A stretch of DNA of 64,000 bases from NCBI GenBank assembly GCA_905221605.1, contig CAJNDS010002468.1, positions 422,501 through 486,500 of the forward strand. The letters are read 5' to 3'. This DNA is from Symbiodinium natans (Eukaryota > Sar > Dinophyceae > Suessiales > Symbiodiniaceae). Under the pieces are notes generated by a model. That model was not told the DNA's origin. It searched no databases and worked only from the letters and a program-made list of their open reading frames with translations. A program made the translations under genes and the position numbers. This document shows, piece by piece, positions 48,140 through 57,750 of this stretch. Positions within the stretch are counted from its first letter, which is position 1; every line of letters starts with the position of its first letter.

Positions 48140-48237
48140 AACCTAAAGCCCTAAATTCCTAAACCCTAAACCCTAAACCCCAAACCCTAAACCCTAAACC
48201 CTAAACCCTAAACCCTAAACCAAAAGCCCTAAGCTCT

Positions 48238-48297
48238 TCAGGCCGTAGGGCTTCGGGCGTGAGACCATGGCCCGCCTTTTGTGTCTCGCGCAGCCAT
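48238..48297 (-). CDS. Minus-strand short ORF or first exon
   Basis: On the minus strand, TTTGGAG is followed directly by ATGGCTGCG: MAARDTKGGPWSHARSPTA then TGA. The start context is good. It could be a first exon whose donor precedes the stop. Confidence 0.35.
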   Translation of the reverse strand: MAARDTKGGPWSHARSPTA

Positions 48298-48707
48298 CTC
48301 CAAAACACCCCCCAAAGCCCTAAACCCTAAACCCCTAAACCCTAAACCCTAAACCCCTAACCCCTAAACCCTAAACCCTAAACCCTAAACCCCAAACCCC
48401 AAACCCCAAAAGCCCTAAGCCTGCACCCTAAAACGCCCAAAGGTGCTAAGCCCCTAAGTTTTCAGCGGTTTTCTCGGCTCAGGGGCTTCATGGGGGTTTA
48501 GGGTTTAGGGTTTGGGGTTTAGGGTTTAGGGTTTAGGGTTTAGGGTTAGGGGCATTAGGGGGTTTAGGGGATTTTGGGCTCAGTCTGGGAGATGGGAGCC
48601 TAAGCCCCGCACTCCACTCAGCCGGAAGCTTGCCAAACTCACCTAAACAAAGCCCTAAACCCTAAACCCTAAACCCTAAACCCTAAACCCTAAACCCTAA
48701 ACCCTAG

Positions 48708-48819
48708 AAGACCAAAGCTCATGGTAGGAGCCTGAAGGGGGCGAGAGGGGAACGGCAAAGTTTGAAGTTTGAAGACCGCCAAACCCAGCAGCCTATGAGT
48801 ACATGAGCTGAGCAAGAAA
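48708..48819. CDS. Coding-like island, strand unresolved
   Basis: Minus: acceptor CTCTTTTCTTGCTCAG, THRLLGLAVFKLQTLPFPS and RPLQAPTMSFGLL, donor GG|GTTTAGGG. Plus: KAHGRSLKGARGERQSLKF then EDRQTQQPMST and TGA. The minus reading has better splice signals; the plus reading has a better residue mix. Confidence 0.4.
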
Positions 48820-49455
48820 AGAGTTTAGGGTTTAGGGTTTAGGGTTTAGGGTTTAAATTTATGGTTTAGGGCGTAGGGCTTTTAGGGCTTTAGGTCTTTA
48901 GGGTTTTTAGGGCTTTTCGGGCTTTAGGGCTTTAGGGTTGAGTGTTTAGGGTTCAGAGTTCAGGGTTGCAGGCTGTGAACGGCCATGGAAGGGTTTAGGG
49001 GTTCCGGTTGCAGAGGTTCAGGGTCTAGGGCTTATAGGGTTTTGGGTTTCAGTTTCTAGAGTTTAGGGTTTAGAGTTTAGCGGGTCTCGGTTTCTAGGGT
49101 TCAGGGCAGGGTCTGTAGGGTTTAGGGTCTTGAGATCTGGGTTTTAGCGTTTAGGGTTCAGGTTGTAGCTGCCATAGAGCCTTGGACCTCTCCCCCCCGC
49201 ACTAACACCTTCAGTTCTTCGGGTGTAGGGTTTAAGGGCTATTGTTTAGGGTTTAGGTTTTCGTGTGCAGGGGTTAGGCTCCTAAACCCTAAGTAACCCT
49301 AAATCCTTGGAGCAACACCACTGGGCCATTCCATTTCTTCTTAGCCTAAGCCCTAAATTTCGGGCCTAAAGGTTCAGGGCTGAGGTTTGAGTCTTCCGGT
49401 CGAGGTCTAGGCTTCTTCGGGTCCCCTCGGACCGCTGAACTCTAATGCCCCTACC
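48820..49455. repeat. Variant repeats, no gene called
   Basis: TTTAGGG variants with CTTTAGG and TTTTAGGG; islands at 49190-49230 and 49300-49440 gave no settled frame. Confidence 0.6.
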
Positions 49456-49460
49456 TGGAG

Positions 49461-50402
49461 TATACCAAGCTAGCACCTTCGCACACCTTCGCAAGAAGCA
49501 CTTACGCTTGGTAGGGCTCTACACCCTGCTGAAGCTGCAGCCTAAACGTGGAAGGGTCTGGTCCCTAAACCCTAAACCCTAAACCCTAAACCCTAAACCC
49601 TAAACCCTAAACCTCAGACCCTAAACTCCAATCAGTGCTTCAGGGTGTAGGGGTTTAGGGTTTAGGATTTAGGTTGTCAGGTTGAGGACTCAGGGCTTAG
49701 TGCTTGGGACTGAGGGTTTAGGTTTAGGACCAGGATTATGGGGCTGAGGCAGCTCGAAACAAGCCCTACACCCAAAACCCTAAACCCTACACCCTACACC
49801 CTAAACCCTAAACCGTAAACCCTAAACCTTAACCCTAAAACCGCACACCCGAAGCCTTTACAAACCCAAATCGTTCGGCTTCGTGGGGACGGTTGGGTGG
49901 GATTCCGTTTGGCTCGAGCCTTTGTCTCTCTCCCGTGGGCGTCTGCACCAACCGTATGGCTAGATGTGCGTGAGAACTACCCTAAACCCTAAACCCTCTA
50001 AGGAAAAGCCAAATTATGCAACCCACCATCTCTTACAACTTGAGGGTAGTGCACCCGAAGCCCGACATCCTAACCCCAGACCGGCCCCCCTGTTCTGGGT
50101 TTAGGGTTTAGGGTTTAGGGTTTAGGGTTTAGGGTTTAGGGTTTAGGGTTTAGGGTTCAGGACAAATAAACTTAGTGACGGGAAGTTAGGGTTCAGGGCT
50201 TAGGGCTTTGGTCTAGGGTTTAGGGTTTAGGGTTCAGGGTTTAGGGTTTCGGGTTCAGGGTTCAGGGTTTAGGGTTTAGGGTTTAGGGTTTAGGGTTTAG
50301 GGTTTAGGGTTTAGGGTTTAGGGTTTAGGGAAGAGCTTCCGTGGTCTGGGTTGTGTAGGCTTCCAGGAGCATTGCGCACAGGGTGCGAGGTTCGTGGCTT
50401 AG
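49461..50402 (+). CDS. Four-exon gene end
   Basis: Exons 49461-49510 (YQASTFAHLRKKHLRL), 49855-49965 (PLQTQIVRLRGDGWVGFRL; ARAFVSLPWASAPTVWLD), 50045-50098 (GSAPEARHPNPRPAPLFW) and 50367-50402 (EHCAQGARFVA, TAG) keep phase 0 at all joins. Donors: GTAGGG, GTGCGT, GTTTAGGG. The second exon is 37 codons with very even codon usage. The protein is basic with a Trp-containing hydrophobic middle; membrane or nucleic-acid roles cannot be told apart. Phase 1 at its open 5' end. Confidence 0.55.
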
Positions 50403-50534
50403 GCTGTAGAAGAGGATCCGAGTTCAGGGTGTAGGGTTTAGGATTTAGGGTGTAGGGTTTAGGATTTAGGGTTTAGGGTTTAGGGTTTTAACCTGAAGCT
50501 TAGGGTTTGTGGGGTCGCGACCCGTTTTGTTCAG

Positions 50535-51221
50535 ATGCCCCCCCACGCGAATGCTTTAACAGCAGTGGCAATCTCGCAAGTTCTCACAGCACGCCTGGCA
50601 ATGCAACAGACTCCGGCCAGCAATGCCCAGGGTTTAGGGTTTAGGGTTTAGGGTTTAGGGTTGCAAATTTCCTAAATCCGCCAGGCAAAGAGAGTCTTAA
50701 GCCCTGAGCCCTCAGCCCTAGCTGGAGGAAGTAGGGCGTAGGGTTGAAAGTGTGCGGTTTAGGGTTTAGGGTTTAGGGTTTAGGGTTTAGGGTTTACTTG
50801 TGTGCGTTCATGCATGGGTCGTTATAAGCGTCACAACTACAGCTTCCCCTACCTGCAACCTAAGCTTCGTATGCCCATGGACCAAGCCAGCCCAACCCAG
50901 CTTAGGGTTTAGGGTCGGTTTAGGGTGTAGGGTTTAGGGTTTAGGGTGTAGGGTTTAGGGTTTAGGGTTCAGGGTATGCAGAAGCGACCTGCCTTGAGCC
51001 TTCGCGACAACCTAGCCAGCACCGGCTTTATCGTCATAGCACTAGCTTTAGTATCCTTTTGCCGCAGCCCTGAACCGTAAACCCTAAACCCTAAACCCTA
51101 AGCCCTAAACCCTAGAAAGAGAAGACCGGTAACCAGAACGTTGCGGTTTCCCATTTTTCCACGCATGTGGGCGCGTCGTTGTTCGGGAACCGCTTCTATC
51201 TACGGCATCGCTGTTCACTAG
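50535..51221 (+). CDS. Five-exon gene with ATG and membrane helix
   Basis: ATG 50535 directly follows TTTTGTTCAG. Exons: 50535-50631 (MPPHANALTAVAISQVLTA; LAMQQTPASNAQ), 50709-50730 (LSPSWR, tentative), 50843-50906 (FPYLQPKLRMPMDQASPTQ), 50982-51076 (KRPALSLRDNLASTGFIVI; ALALVSFCRSPE) and 51116-51221 (KRRPVTRTLRFPIFPRMW; IYGIAVH, TAG). Total 384 bases, 127 residues. The fourth exon carries a likely transmembrane helix (GFIVIALALVSF). The last intron is 39 bases of GTAAACCC-type repeat ending in TAG. The last three exons are firmer than the 22-base second exon. Unrecognised. Confidence 0.5.
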
Positions 51222-51296
51222 CTGGCTACACATCATAGACTCAACGGTCCCGGTTTATGGTTTAGGGTTTAAGGTTTAGGGCTTAGGGTCCGGGAG

Positions 51297-51418
51297 TCTG
51301 CGTGAGTTCGGACGCCCCTGAAATTTTTGTTGCCGTGGTTGGCCCTTGGCGTGTCTTGATTTGCGATGTGTGGCGATACCATGGGCCCTCGCAAGAAGCG
51401 GACGCTTTGCTGCACTAA
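51297..51418 (+). CDS. Terminal exon
   Basis: After GTCCGGGAG: SSDAPEIFVAVVGPWRVL, ICDVWRYHGPSQEADALLH and TAA at 51416-51418. About 40 clean codons. Two other frames are open near its end. Phase 1 in. It follows the stop at 51221 by only 75 bases, so it is a different gene or an alternative 3' exon. Confidence 0.5.
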
Positions 51419-51479
51419 ACCCTAAACCCTAAACCCTAAACCGTAGACGCTTCAGCCCTAAACCCTAAAGCGATACCCT

Positions 51480-51575
51480 TGACCATTTGTTTCGTTCTGG
51501 GTTTCCCTTATTCCGCAACCAACAGCAAAAGAAGGGGTACCCTTATTACGAGATGGTTACTGGGCTACTAAGGAG
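51480..51575. mobile_element. Family A element, decayed
   Basis: TTTCCCTTATTCCGC, AAAGAAGGGGTACCCTTATT and GATGGTTACTGGGCTAC match the family A right half. Confidence 0.45.
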
Positions 51576-51673
51576 TTTATGATATAGGACTTCGGGTTTA
51601 GGGTTTTTGTTTTTTGCACCTGAATTCTGAAGTAGGCGACCAGAAGCCTTAAGCCCTAAATCCTTTATTGCAG

Positions 51674-52766
51674 CAACTGGTTCGCCCCGTAGAGAGTGTT
51701 GAGTCCTTTCTGTCCCCCATCCTCGATCTGTTGCGCGTACCCTAAGACCGAAGCCCTAAACCCTAAACCCCTAATTCCAAACCCTAGCCCGCTAAATCCT
51801 AAACCCTAAACCCCTAAACCCTAAACCCTAAACCCCTAAACCCCTAAACCCCTAAACCCCTAAACCCTAAACCCTAAACCCTAGCCCTAAACCCTAAACC
51901 CCAAGCCTTAAACCCTAAACCCTAAACCCTATACCCTAAACCCTAAACCCTAAACCCTAAACCCTAAACCCTAAACCCTAAACCCTAAACCCTAAACCCT
52001 AAACCCTAAACCCTAGCCCTACACCCTAAACCCTAAACCCCTAAACCCTAGCCCTACACCCTAAACCCCTAACCCCTAAACCCTAAACCCTAAACCCTAA
52101 ACCCCAAGCCGCATCAAAGGTCCGAGCTGAGTAATCGGCGGGCCGAGGAGCGCTGCGTCGGCTGCTCTCTACAGGGTTTCAAGACACGGGGGTTTAGGGT
52201 TTAGGGTTTAGGGTTTAGGGTTTAGGGTTTAGGGTTTAGGGTTTAGGGTGTCCTAGGCAGAAGCCTTTTGTAAGGGCAGTTTCCATGGGCCCTGAATATG
52301 GTCCAATTTCATTTGTGTAAGGTATCTAAGGGGTATTTAGGGGGAGAGGATCATATTCAGGAATATTTTTTCAGAGGGGTTGCAGAGCCGTCCTAGTTCT
52401 AGTCTGCGCAGGTCATGGGACCCTTGTGCCTTTCATCTTGTGGACTTTTATTTTTCAAGGGCCTTTCCTCGGGATTTGGCCTGTTTAGCAGTTGCCGCCC
52501 TCATGTGTAGGGACGGCCGTCTCGGACAATTGATCCGTTTTTGGGGATCGGATTTTGAATTCGGGGGTGTTTCGGGTTTCGAGGGCTTAGGACTCAGGAC
52601 CCGAAAGCCTAAACAATTCGTAGGGTTTGCGGTTTTGTGGGTCTCCTGTTTTTGCGGACTTGAAGGTGCAGGATGTGGGGTTCAGCATCTTCAAGTACGG
52701 GGGGTGGATAGGCCCGAGTGCAGACTTGCATGTAGAGGGCATGGAGTTGACGGGGTGAGGGCTTGA
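51674..52766 (+). CDS. Three-exon gene with long last exon
   Basis: Exons 51674-51736 (QLVRPVESVESFLSPILDL), 52127-52175 (LSNRRAEERCVGCSLQ) and 52375-52766 join in frame (504 bases, 167 residues plus TGA). The last exon, about 130 codons without telomeric units, reads RSWDPCAFHLVDFYFSRAF, RDLACLAVAALMCRDGRLG and VQHLQVRGVDRPECRLACR. Acceptors: TTTATTGCAG, GTCCGAG and AATATTTTTTCAG; donors GTACCC and GTTTCAAG. The first intron is almost wholly C-strand repeat (about 350 bases). The 5' end is open. Cys- and Arg-rich; no family recognised. Confidence 0.55.
51748..52104 (-). repeat. Long C-strand intron body
   Basis: About fifty CCCTAAA, CCCCTAAA and CCCTAG units in one intron (51737-52126). Confidence 0.9.
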
Positions 52767-52860
52767 GGGTTGAGGAGTTTCGTCTTCGTGTTTAGGGTTT
52801 AACCTTGAACCCTAGACCCGAGACCCTAAACCCTAAACCCTAAACCCTAAAAATTCGAAG

Positions 52861-52935
52861 GAGCTCCTGAAAGCGGCCGCGGAGGCGTTCCACGGCGCGC
52901 CGCCGCCCGCCCCAGAGTGTTGGCAGGGCTTGGGG
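52861..52935 (+). CDS. Ala-rich exon, 25 codons
   Basis: After AATTCGAAG: ELLKAAAEAFHGAPPPAPE and CWQGLG, donor G|GTTTAGGG-like. Every third position but two or three is G or C. C-strand left, G-strand right. Phase 0 in and out. A helical segment then proline linker; unrecognised. Confidence 0.6.
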
Positions 52936-53470
52936 GTTTAGGGTTTAGGGTTTAGGGTTTAGGGTTTAGGGTTTAGGGGTGTAGGGGTTTAGGGGTTTAG
53001 GGGTATAGGGGTATAGGGGTTTAGGGTTTAGGGGTTTAGGGTTTAGGGCTTAGGGTTCAGGGGTTTAGGGGTGTAGGGGTGTAGGGGTTTAGGGGTGTGG
53101 GGGGTTAGGGGTTTAGGAGTGCATATAGGGGTTTAGGGTTTAGGGTGTTGGGATACCCGTTGTCATCTTCCTATCCTGTTGGGCTTAAGGTTTAGGCTTT
53201 TTGAGATTTAGGGTTAAGAGCGTCATGTGGTAGCAATTATTTCCTGTCTGGAGGTGAATAGGTAAGAGGTCTAAACCCTAAACCCTATAAACCCCCCTAA
53301 ACCCTAAACCCTAAACCCTAACCCCCAAACCCCATAAACCCTAAACCCTGTTACCAAGTACCCTGAACCTCCAAGTAAGGCTTAGGAACCCTAAACCCTT
53401 AACCCTATAAACCCCAGGCCCTAAACCCTAAACCCTAAACCCTAAACCCTAAACCCTAAACCCTAAACCC
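52936..53470. repeat. TTTAGGGG and CCCTAAA fields
   Basis: An 8-mer variant (GTTTAGGG with extra G; GTGTAGGGG) at 52970-53130, then C-strand blocks at 53270-53470 with a family D end fragment near 53351-53378. No gene called. Confidence 0.7.
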
Positions 53471-53724
53471 ACTTCAACATGAAAGGGGGAGCGTCATCTT
53501 GAGATGATCATTGTGCCATTCAGGTTCCGAGCGGAATTTTTGAAGGTTCCAGCTGTGGGTTTTGGGGTCTATATGGCTCAGGATTTCGTAAGTTTTGCAG
53601 CATTGTATGGCGTTTGGTCAGCATTGTATGGGGGTTTGGTTGGGTTTGGCATTTCATGAGGTTAAGCTACTCATCTCTAACCCTCTCCTTGCTCTCCCTC
53701 TCTCTCTCCCTCTCTTTCTCTCAG

Positions 53725-54040
53725 TGCTTTGCCAATCCTCTCTCATTCCGAGGCGCCGCAGCCCCTGGGCGCAGCGGTTTAGGGTTTAGGGTTTAGGGTT
53801 TAGGGTTTAGGGAAGTTGCATCGCCGGGTCCATCTGCCCTGAAGGAGTACTGCGCTTCTTCAACCGGGCGCTTCTGCGACTTCATCCTGACGGCTGAGCT
53901 GGTTTAGGGTTTAGGGTTTAGGGTTTAGGGTTTAGGGTTTAGGGTTTAGGGTTTGTGACTTTCAGTCTCGAGCCTGAAGAGCGTGCCAGGATCAGGCACT
54001 GGCTGCTCCATGACTGGCAGCCAAGGGATCTGTTCTCAAG
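53725..54040 (+). CDS. Three-exon gene with pure telomeric 39-nt intron
   Basis: Exon 53725-53776 follows a long CT tract ending TTTCTCTCAG and reads CFANPLSFRGAAAPGRS. The intron 53777-53815 is five GTTTAGG units plus GAAG. Exon 53816-53901 reads ASPGPSALKEYCASSTGRF and CDFILTAEL. Exon 53973-54040 follows TTTCAGTCTCGAG and reads PEERARIRHWLLHDWQPRD then LFS, donor AG|GTCTAATC. Phases 1, 0 and 2 agree. The codon bias is strong in all three. Both ends open; a short tail ending FK* near 54170 is possible. Unrecognised. Confidence 0.6.
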
Positions 54041-54439
54041 GTCTAATCTGCAAGGTCTCATTGTCTAAAGGGTACCCCAATTTGGTTGGAGGTAGGTGAA
54101 CCCCGAAACTTCGAAACCCTAAGCCCTAAATCCTACACCCTAAAGCATGGAGAGGTCTATGCTGGGTTTCAAGTAGTAAGGACATCTCTAGCTTTAGCAT
54201 CTTATAGCTTCATCCTACATACTTGTACCCAAACCTCTTAAACCCTAAACCAAATAACCAAAACCCCTGATCCCTAAACCCTACACCCTAAACCCTAAAC
54301 CCACACGGTCTTCGGGCTCGTGGTCTTCACCCCCAGAACTAAAGCCGTGGAATCGACCCAAATCCCACCCTAAACACTAAAACCCCAAGCCCCAAAACTT
54401 ACCTCACCTGCCTATGCCACATGCCCTCCACCTGCTGAG

Positions 54440-54559
54440 GAATCGGGCGGTGAAGCGTCGCATCCGTCAGCGCCTTCACAAGACGATTGGCAGCACTGGG
54501 GGTTGTCATTTTCAGGGGGGAGCCAGGGGGTGGCATGGGATTTTTCCTTGGACCCCTAA
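54440..54559 (+). CDS. Exon, two frames possible
   Basis: Frame 1: ESGGEASHPSAPSQDDWQH and GGSQGVAWDFSLDP to TAA 54557-54559. Frame 2: AVKRRIRQRLHKTIGSTG to G|GTTGTC, which shares RQRLHK with the exon at 29562. I cannot choose. A G run of about 20 follows at 54576. Confidence 0.35.
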   Translation, partial: ESGGEASHPSAPSQDDWQHWGLSFSGGSQGVAWDFSLDP

Positions 54560-54805
54560 GGTTGTACTTTTGGGTTTTGGGGGGGGGGGGGGGGGGCCCT
54601 GTTTAAAGATCCACGAAGGAAGGAGCGCCATATCAGGAGTATTGTCAGGGAACCTCTTCGGGTACATGGTTCGAGGTGCGACTCCCGGGTGGGCGGGCGG
54701 GGGGTGGGGGGCAGGGTACCCTGCACCCTAAATCCAGGTAGGGCTGAGGGCTTGACTTCGCAACATTGGGGTTGGGCACGTAATCCCCCAAGCCCAAACC
54801 TGAAG

Positions 54806-54940
54806 AACGAAGCTGCGAAGACCAAGGAAGCTGGGGACAATCTTGAACCGAGAGCAGTTCGCGAAAGCCATGGATCGTTTCCGCACTTCGGCATCAGTTT
54901 TCTGGGCTTAGGGCTTAGCGCCCTAAACCCTGAACTCTAA
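54806..54940. CDS. Coding-like island, strand unresolved
   Basis: Plus: NEAAKTKEAGDNLEPRAV and RESHGSFPHFGISFLGLG to TAA 54938-54940. Minus: ATG after AGAAAACTG, MPKCGNDPWLSRTALGSR, VFAASFF, then G|GTTTGGG. Both look coding. The plus frame is more charged. Confidence 0.4.
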
Positions 54941-55244
54941 ATAGGGCTTAGGTTATATAATGTCCGGGGTTTAGAGTTTCATGATCTCCCGGACACCTGA
55001 AAACGAAACGCGTCAGAGCCAGCAGAACCCATGCCAGCCAACCCAATGCACTCTGTGCTTCGGGCTTGCCTAAATCTTGCCCAAAAAAGTTTTTATTAGG
55101 GGCTGGGTAGTCAACCTTCAACCTTTGTTGGTTACATGTTACCCAGTTTGTTTTCAGAACAGCTTGTGAGTTGCTTCTTTAAAACCGTTTTTTACAAAAG
55201 CAATTCACAAATACAATTAACCTTCTTGGGGCCCGGGTGTTCAG

Positions 55245-55498
55245 CCCCGAAGAGCAAGACGAATCCGGGAAGCCACGCTGATCAGAGTTCGCCACTTGTC
55301 AGGTCAGGTCAAGTTCTGGGTAAGCTTCGGGTTTAGGACTTAGGGTGTAGGGCTTGTACGGCTTGTTACACGTAGGGTTGTAAGAGCCCCCCAACTAGTT
55401 CTGACTAGTTCTATCTATACTTTCCCTACTTCAAGCCCCTTTTGTTATTTCCCAAGAGCCTCCCAGTAGATTTCTCGACGCCTCAGGAGCCACCCTAA
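55245..55498 (+). CDS. Two-exon gene end, Arg-rich
   Basis: Exon 55245-55319 follows GGGTGTTCAG and reads PRRARRIREATLIRVRHLS then GQVKFW, donor TGG|GTAAGC (canonical). Exon 55457-55498 follows TTATTTCCCAAG and reads SLPVDFSTPQEPP; its TAA is part of CCCTAAA. Phase 0. Very basic first exon, possibly nucleic-acid binding by charge only. Confidence 0.5.
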
Positions 55499-55519
55499 AC
55501 CCTAAACCCTAATCCCTAA

Positions 55520-55880
55520 GCCCTAAACACCCTAAGCCCTAAAGGCTCCAGCCCGAAGTGCTGCCCTTAGCCCGCCCGCATGCCTCAAGAACCCTAAGCC
55601 CCAAAACCTGAACTTGTTAAAAGGGTTCAGGGTTCAGGGATTAGGGTTCAGGGTTTAGGGGGTTAAAGCCTCCCCTCAACCCTGAACCCACAAGCCCTGA
55701 ACCCCGAACCCTCAACACCTCCCACGCTCCAACCCTCAGCCCGAAAGACCCCCAATCCCTAAACCCTGAACCGCCTGAACCCCTCAATCCCGGACCCTAA
55801 ACCTTGAACCCTCAACACTCCAAACCCTCACAGCCTGATCCCTGAACCCGACTGGTCAGTTCATGGGTAATTCACCTTCA
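55520..55880 (-). repeat. Degenerate C-strand repeats, no gene
   Basis: CCCTAAA, CCCTGAA and CCCTCAA forms with short spacers. No frame of interest. Confidence 0.7.
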
Positions 55881-55887
55881 TCCCAAT

Positions 55888-55975
55888 CCCTACCTTAAGA
55901 GCCCCAAAGCCTACTTTGTGTGTTGATAGTAACAACCTCCAACAAAAGTAGGCCTTGGGTTCTCAAGGTAAACCG
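55888..55975. mobile_element. Family F foldback element
   Basis: TACCTTAAGAGCCCCAAAGC and GCCTTGGGTTCTCAAGGTA inverted ends. Related ends occur near 3705-3735, 28740-28800 and 37095-37136. Confidence 0.65.
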
Positions 55976-56181
55976 GTAAACCGAAACCCCTAAACCTTAA
56001 GCTTCTCAACCCTAAGCCCTAAATGCGTGTAGGTGGGGAGGGGGGAGGTTGATGGGGGGAACCCTGCAAACCCCAAAGCTCCAAACCCTAAACCCGAAAC
56101 CCTAAACCCTAAACCCTAAACCCTAAACCCTAAACCCTAAACCCTAAACCCTAAACCCTAAACCCTAAACCCAAGTAGAAG

Positions 56182-56575
56182 CCCCAAAGCGTCCAAGGCG
56201 CGCTTGAGGAGGCGCATGTGGAAATCGCAGATCACGGAGAGGCGCGGCTTTGGGCTTAGGGTTCAAGGTTAGGGTTTAGGGTTTAGGGTTTAGGGTTTAG
56301 GGTTTAGGGTTTAGGGTTTAGGGTTTAGGGTTTATAGGGTTTAGGGTTTATAGGGTTTAGGGTTTAGGGTTTAGGCTCCAAGTATACAAATAATACCTAC
56401 ATTGAGGTCGAAAGTCTATAAATAATACCTCATTTGGAGCCTTAGGGTGTGGCTTCAGTTTGCCGAGCTGGCGGACGGCGAGCAGTTAGGACATTCACGT
56501 AAGCGTCGTGTGGCTTTGAGTCAGGGAGATTTAAACTCATACCCCGAGGGACGTACCCCTAAGAGGTTACTCTAA
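56182..56575 (+). CDS. Two-exon gene end, basic
   Basis: Exon 56182-56260 follows AGTAGAAG and reads PKASKARLRRRMWKSQITE then RRGFGLR, donor AGG|GTTCAAGG. Exon 56459-56575 follows GTGGCTTCAG and reads FAELADGEQLGHSRKRRVA and LSQGDLNSYPEGRTPKRLL to TAA. Phase 0. A second frame of exon 1 (VEIADHGEARLWA) ends in TAG. The intron includes a G-strand block and a small foldback (56374-56440). Highly basic; unrecognised. Confidence 0.5.
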
Positions 56576-56751
56576 TATTCTCCGAATAAGGCCCCTATAT
56601 TCCCTTAGAGGACCTTTAAAACGGGACCCAAACCCAAGGGTACAGCCTTTGGGCGTTGAGGTAAGGTCCCATGATTGAGCTTGCTTTCTGCGGCCAGCAG
56701 GCCCTGTATGTGACAAACCGGTAAAGGTTTAGGGTTCAGGGCTTTACGGTT

Positions 56752-56955
56752 TTGATGATCAAATGATTGAATTGCTCCAAAGTGGAGTCATGAAAGTCAC
56801 CTGTATTTTTTGTTATACCTCCATATCTGATATAATTTTCTGTGACGCTTAATATAAAAATGCTATTAGTTTGTTCTTTTTCCATAGCTTTACTGTCTTC
56901 GTGTGAGTATAGTTATTCTAATCGCGGTTATAGTATGTTCATGTTGTGTTGAGTT
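56752..56955. other. AT-rich island
   Basis: No telomeric units and low GC for about 200 bases; compositionally like 25745-25985. No open frame. Confidence 0.6.
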
Positions 56956-57032
56956 ACATGTAAGTACACCCTGTAAGGTTGAGAGCCTTGCAACTCGCAA
57001 GATAAGCCCTAAAGCCTGCACAGTCCTCAAAC

Positions 57033-57317
57033 ATGCCCTTAATCGCCATCGGGCCTCCCGCTAACCAACACCAGTTCCGGGGCATCACCAGGGAAACGCT
57101 AAACTTAATCCTTACGCCCTGGACCCTCGACCCCACTGTATTCAGGTATGACCACCGTTCCCACAGGGGTCCAAAATCCCCCGGCTATAGTACTAGTTCC
57201 CAACAGCCCTTCGGATCATGGTTTTTGGGACCTAAAACCATGACTACTTATACCCCAAGCGTCAGTGTAGTTATAACCCACTTAAAAGCCCCTTTAAACG
57301 GGTTAGAATTGGGTTAA
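57033..57317 (+). CDS. Single-exon ORF, 94 residues
   Basis: ATG 57033 lies nine bases after TGCACAG. It reads MPLIAIGPPANQHQFRGIT, TRETLNLILTPWTLDPTVF, then RGPKSPGYSTSSQQPFGSW to TAA at 57315-57317. A 21-base in-frame stretch from GTATGACC to CCCACAG could be spliced without changing the frame. The last 25 codons lie in a family D element, so the true end may be earlier. Unrecognised. Confidence 0.4.
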   Translation: MPLIAIGPPANQHQFRGITRETLNLILTPWTLDPTVFRYDHRSHRGPKSPGYSTSSQQPFGSWFLGPKTMTTYTPSVSVVITHLKAPLNGLELG

Positions 57318-57362
57318 CAAGTACAGTTCACCTAGGGCTACTAGGTACCATGAACCTCCAAG
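57233..57362. mobile_element. Family D element
   Basis: Right end GGTACCATGAACCTCCAAGT is clear; left end AAAACCATGACTACTTATAC is decayed. Interior has AACCCACTTAAAAGCCCCTT. Confidence 0.6.
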
Positions 57363-57442
57363 TCGAGGGTTTCTGGAATCTCCCTAAACCCTAAACCCTA
57401 AACCCTAAACCCTAAACCCTAAACCCTAAACCCTAAATTCAG

Positions 57443-57536
57443 AAATCTCATGAACTGCCACGCGTGCTGCCAGGTGCCTGTCCCTGAGGTGTACGAGTTC
57501 AAGGAGCCTGAGATGCATTGGAACAGTTGGATTTAG
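57443..57536 (+). CDS. Terminal exon
   Basis: After AAATTCAG: NLMNCHACCQVPVPEVYEF and KEPEMHWNSWI to TAG at 57534-57536. Strong codon bias; C-strand left, G-strand right. Contains CxxCC. Phase 2 in. Unrecognised. Confidence 0.55.
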
Positions 57537-57750
57537 GGTTTAGGGTTTAGGGTTTAGGGTTTAGGGTTTAGGGTTTAGGGTTTAGGGTTTAGGGTTTAGG
57601 GCTAAGGTTCTTAGGGTCACTGTTTGGGCTTTTGGGGCTTAAGTTTTTGTTTTAGGGTTCAGAGTTTAGGGTTGGAAACTCGAAAAGAGTGATGTAGGGC
57701 TTTAAAATTTAGAGTTCCAGGACTAGAGGCCAAGATTCAGGGCTTAGGAG

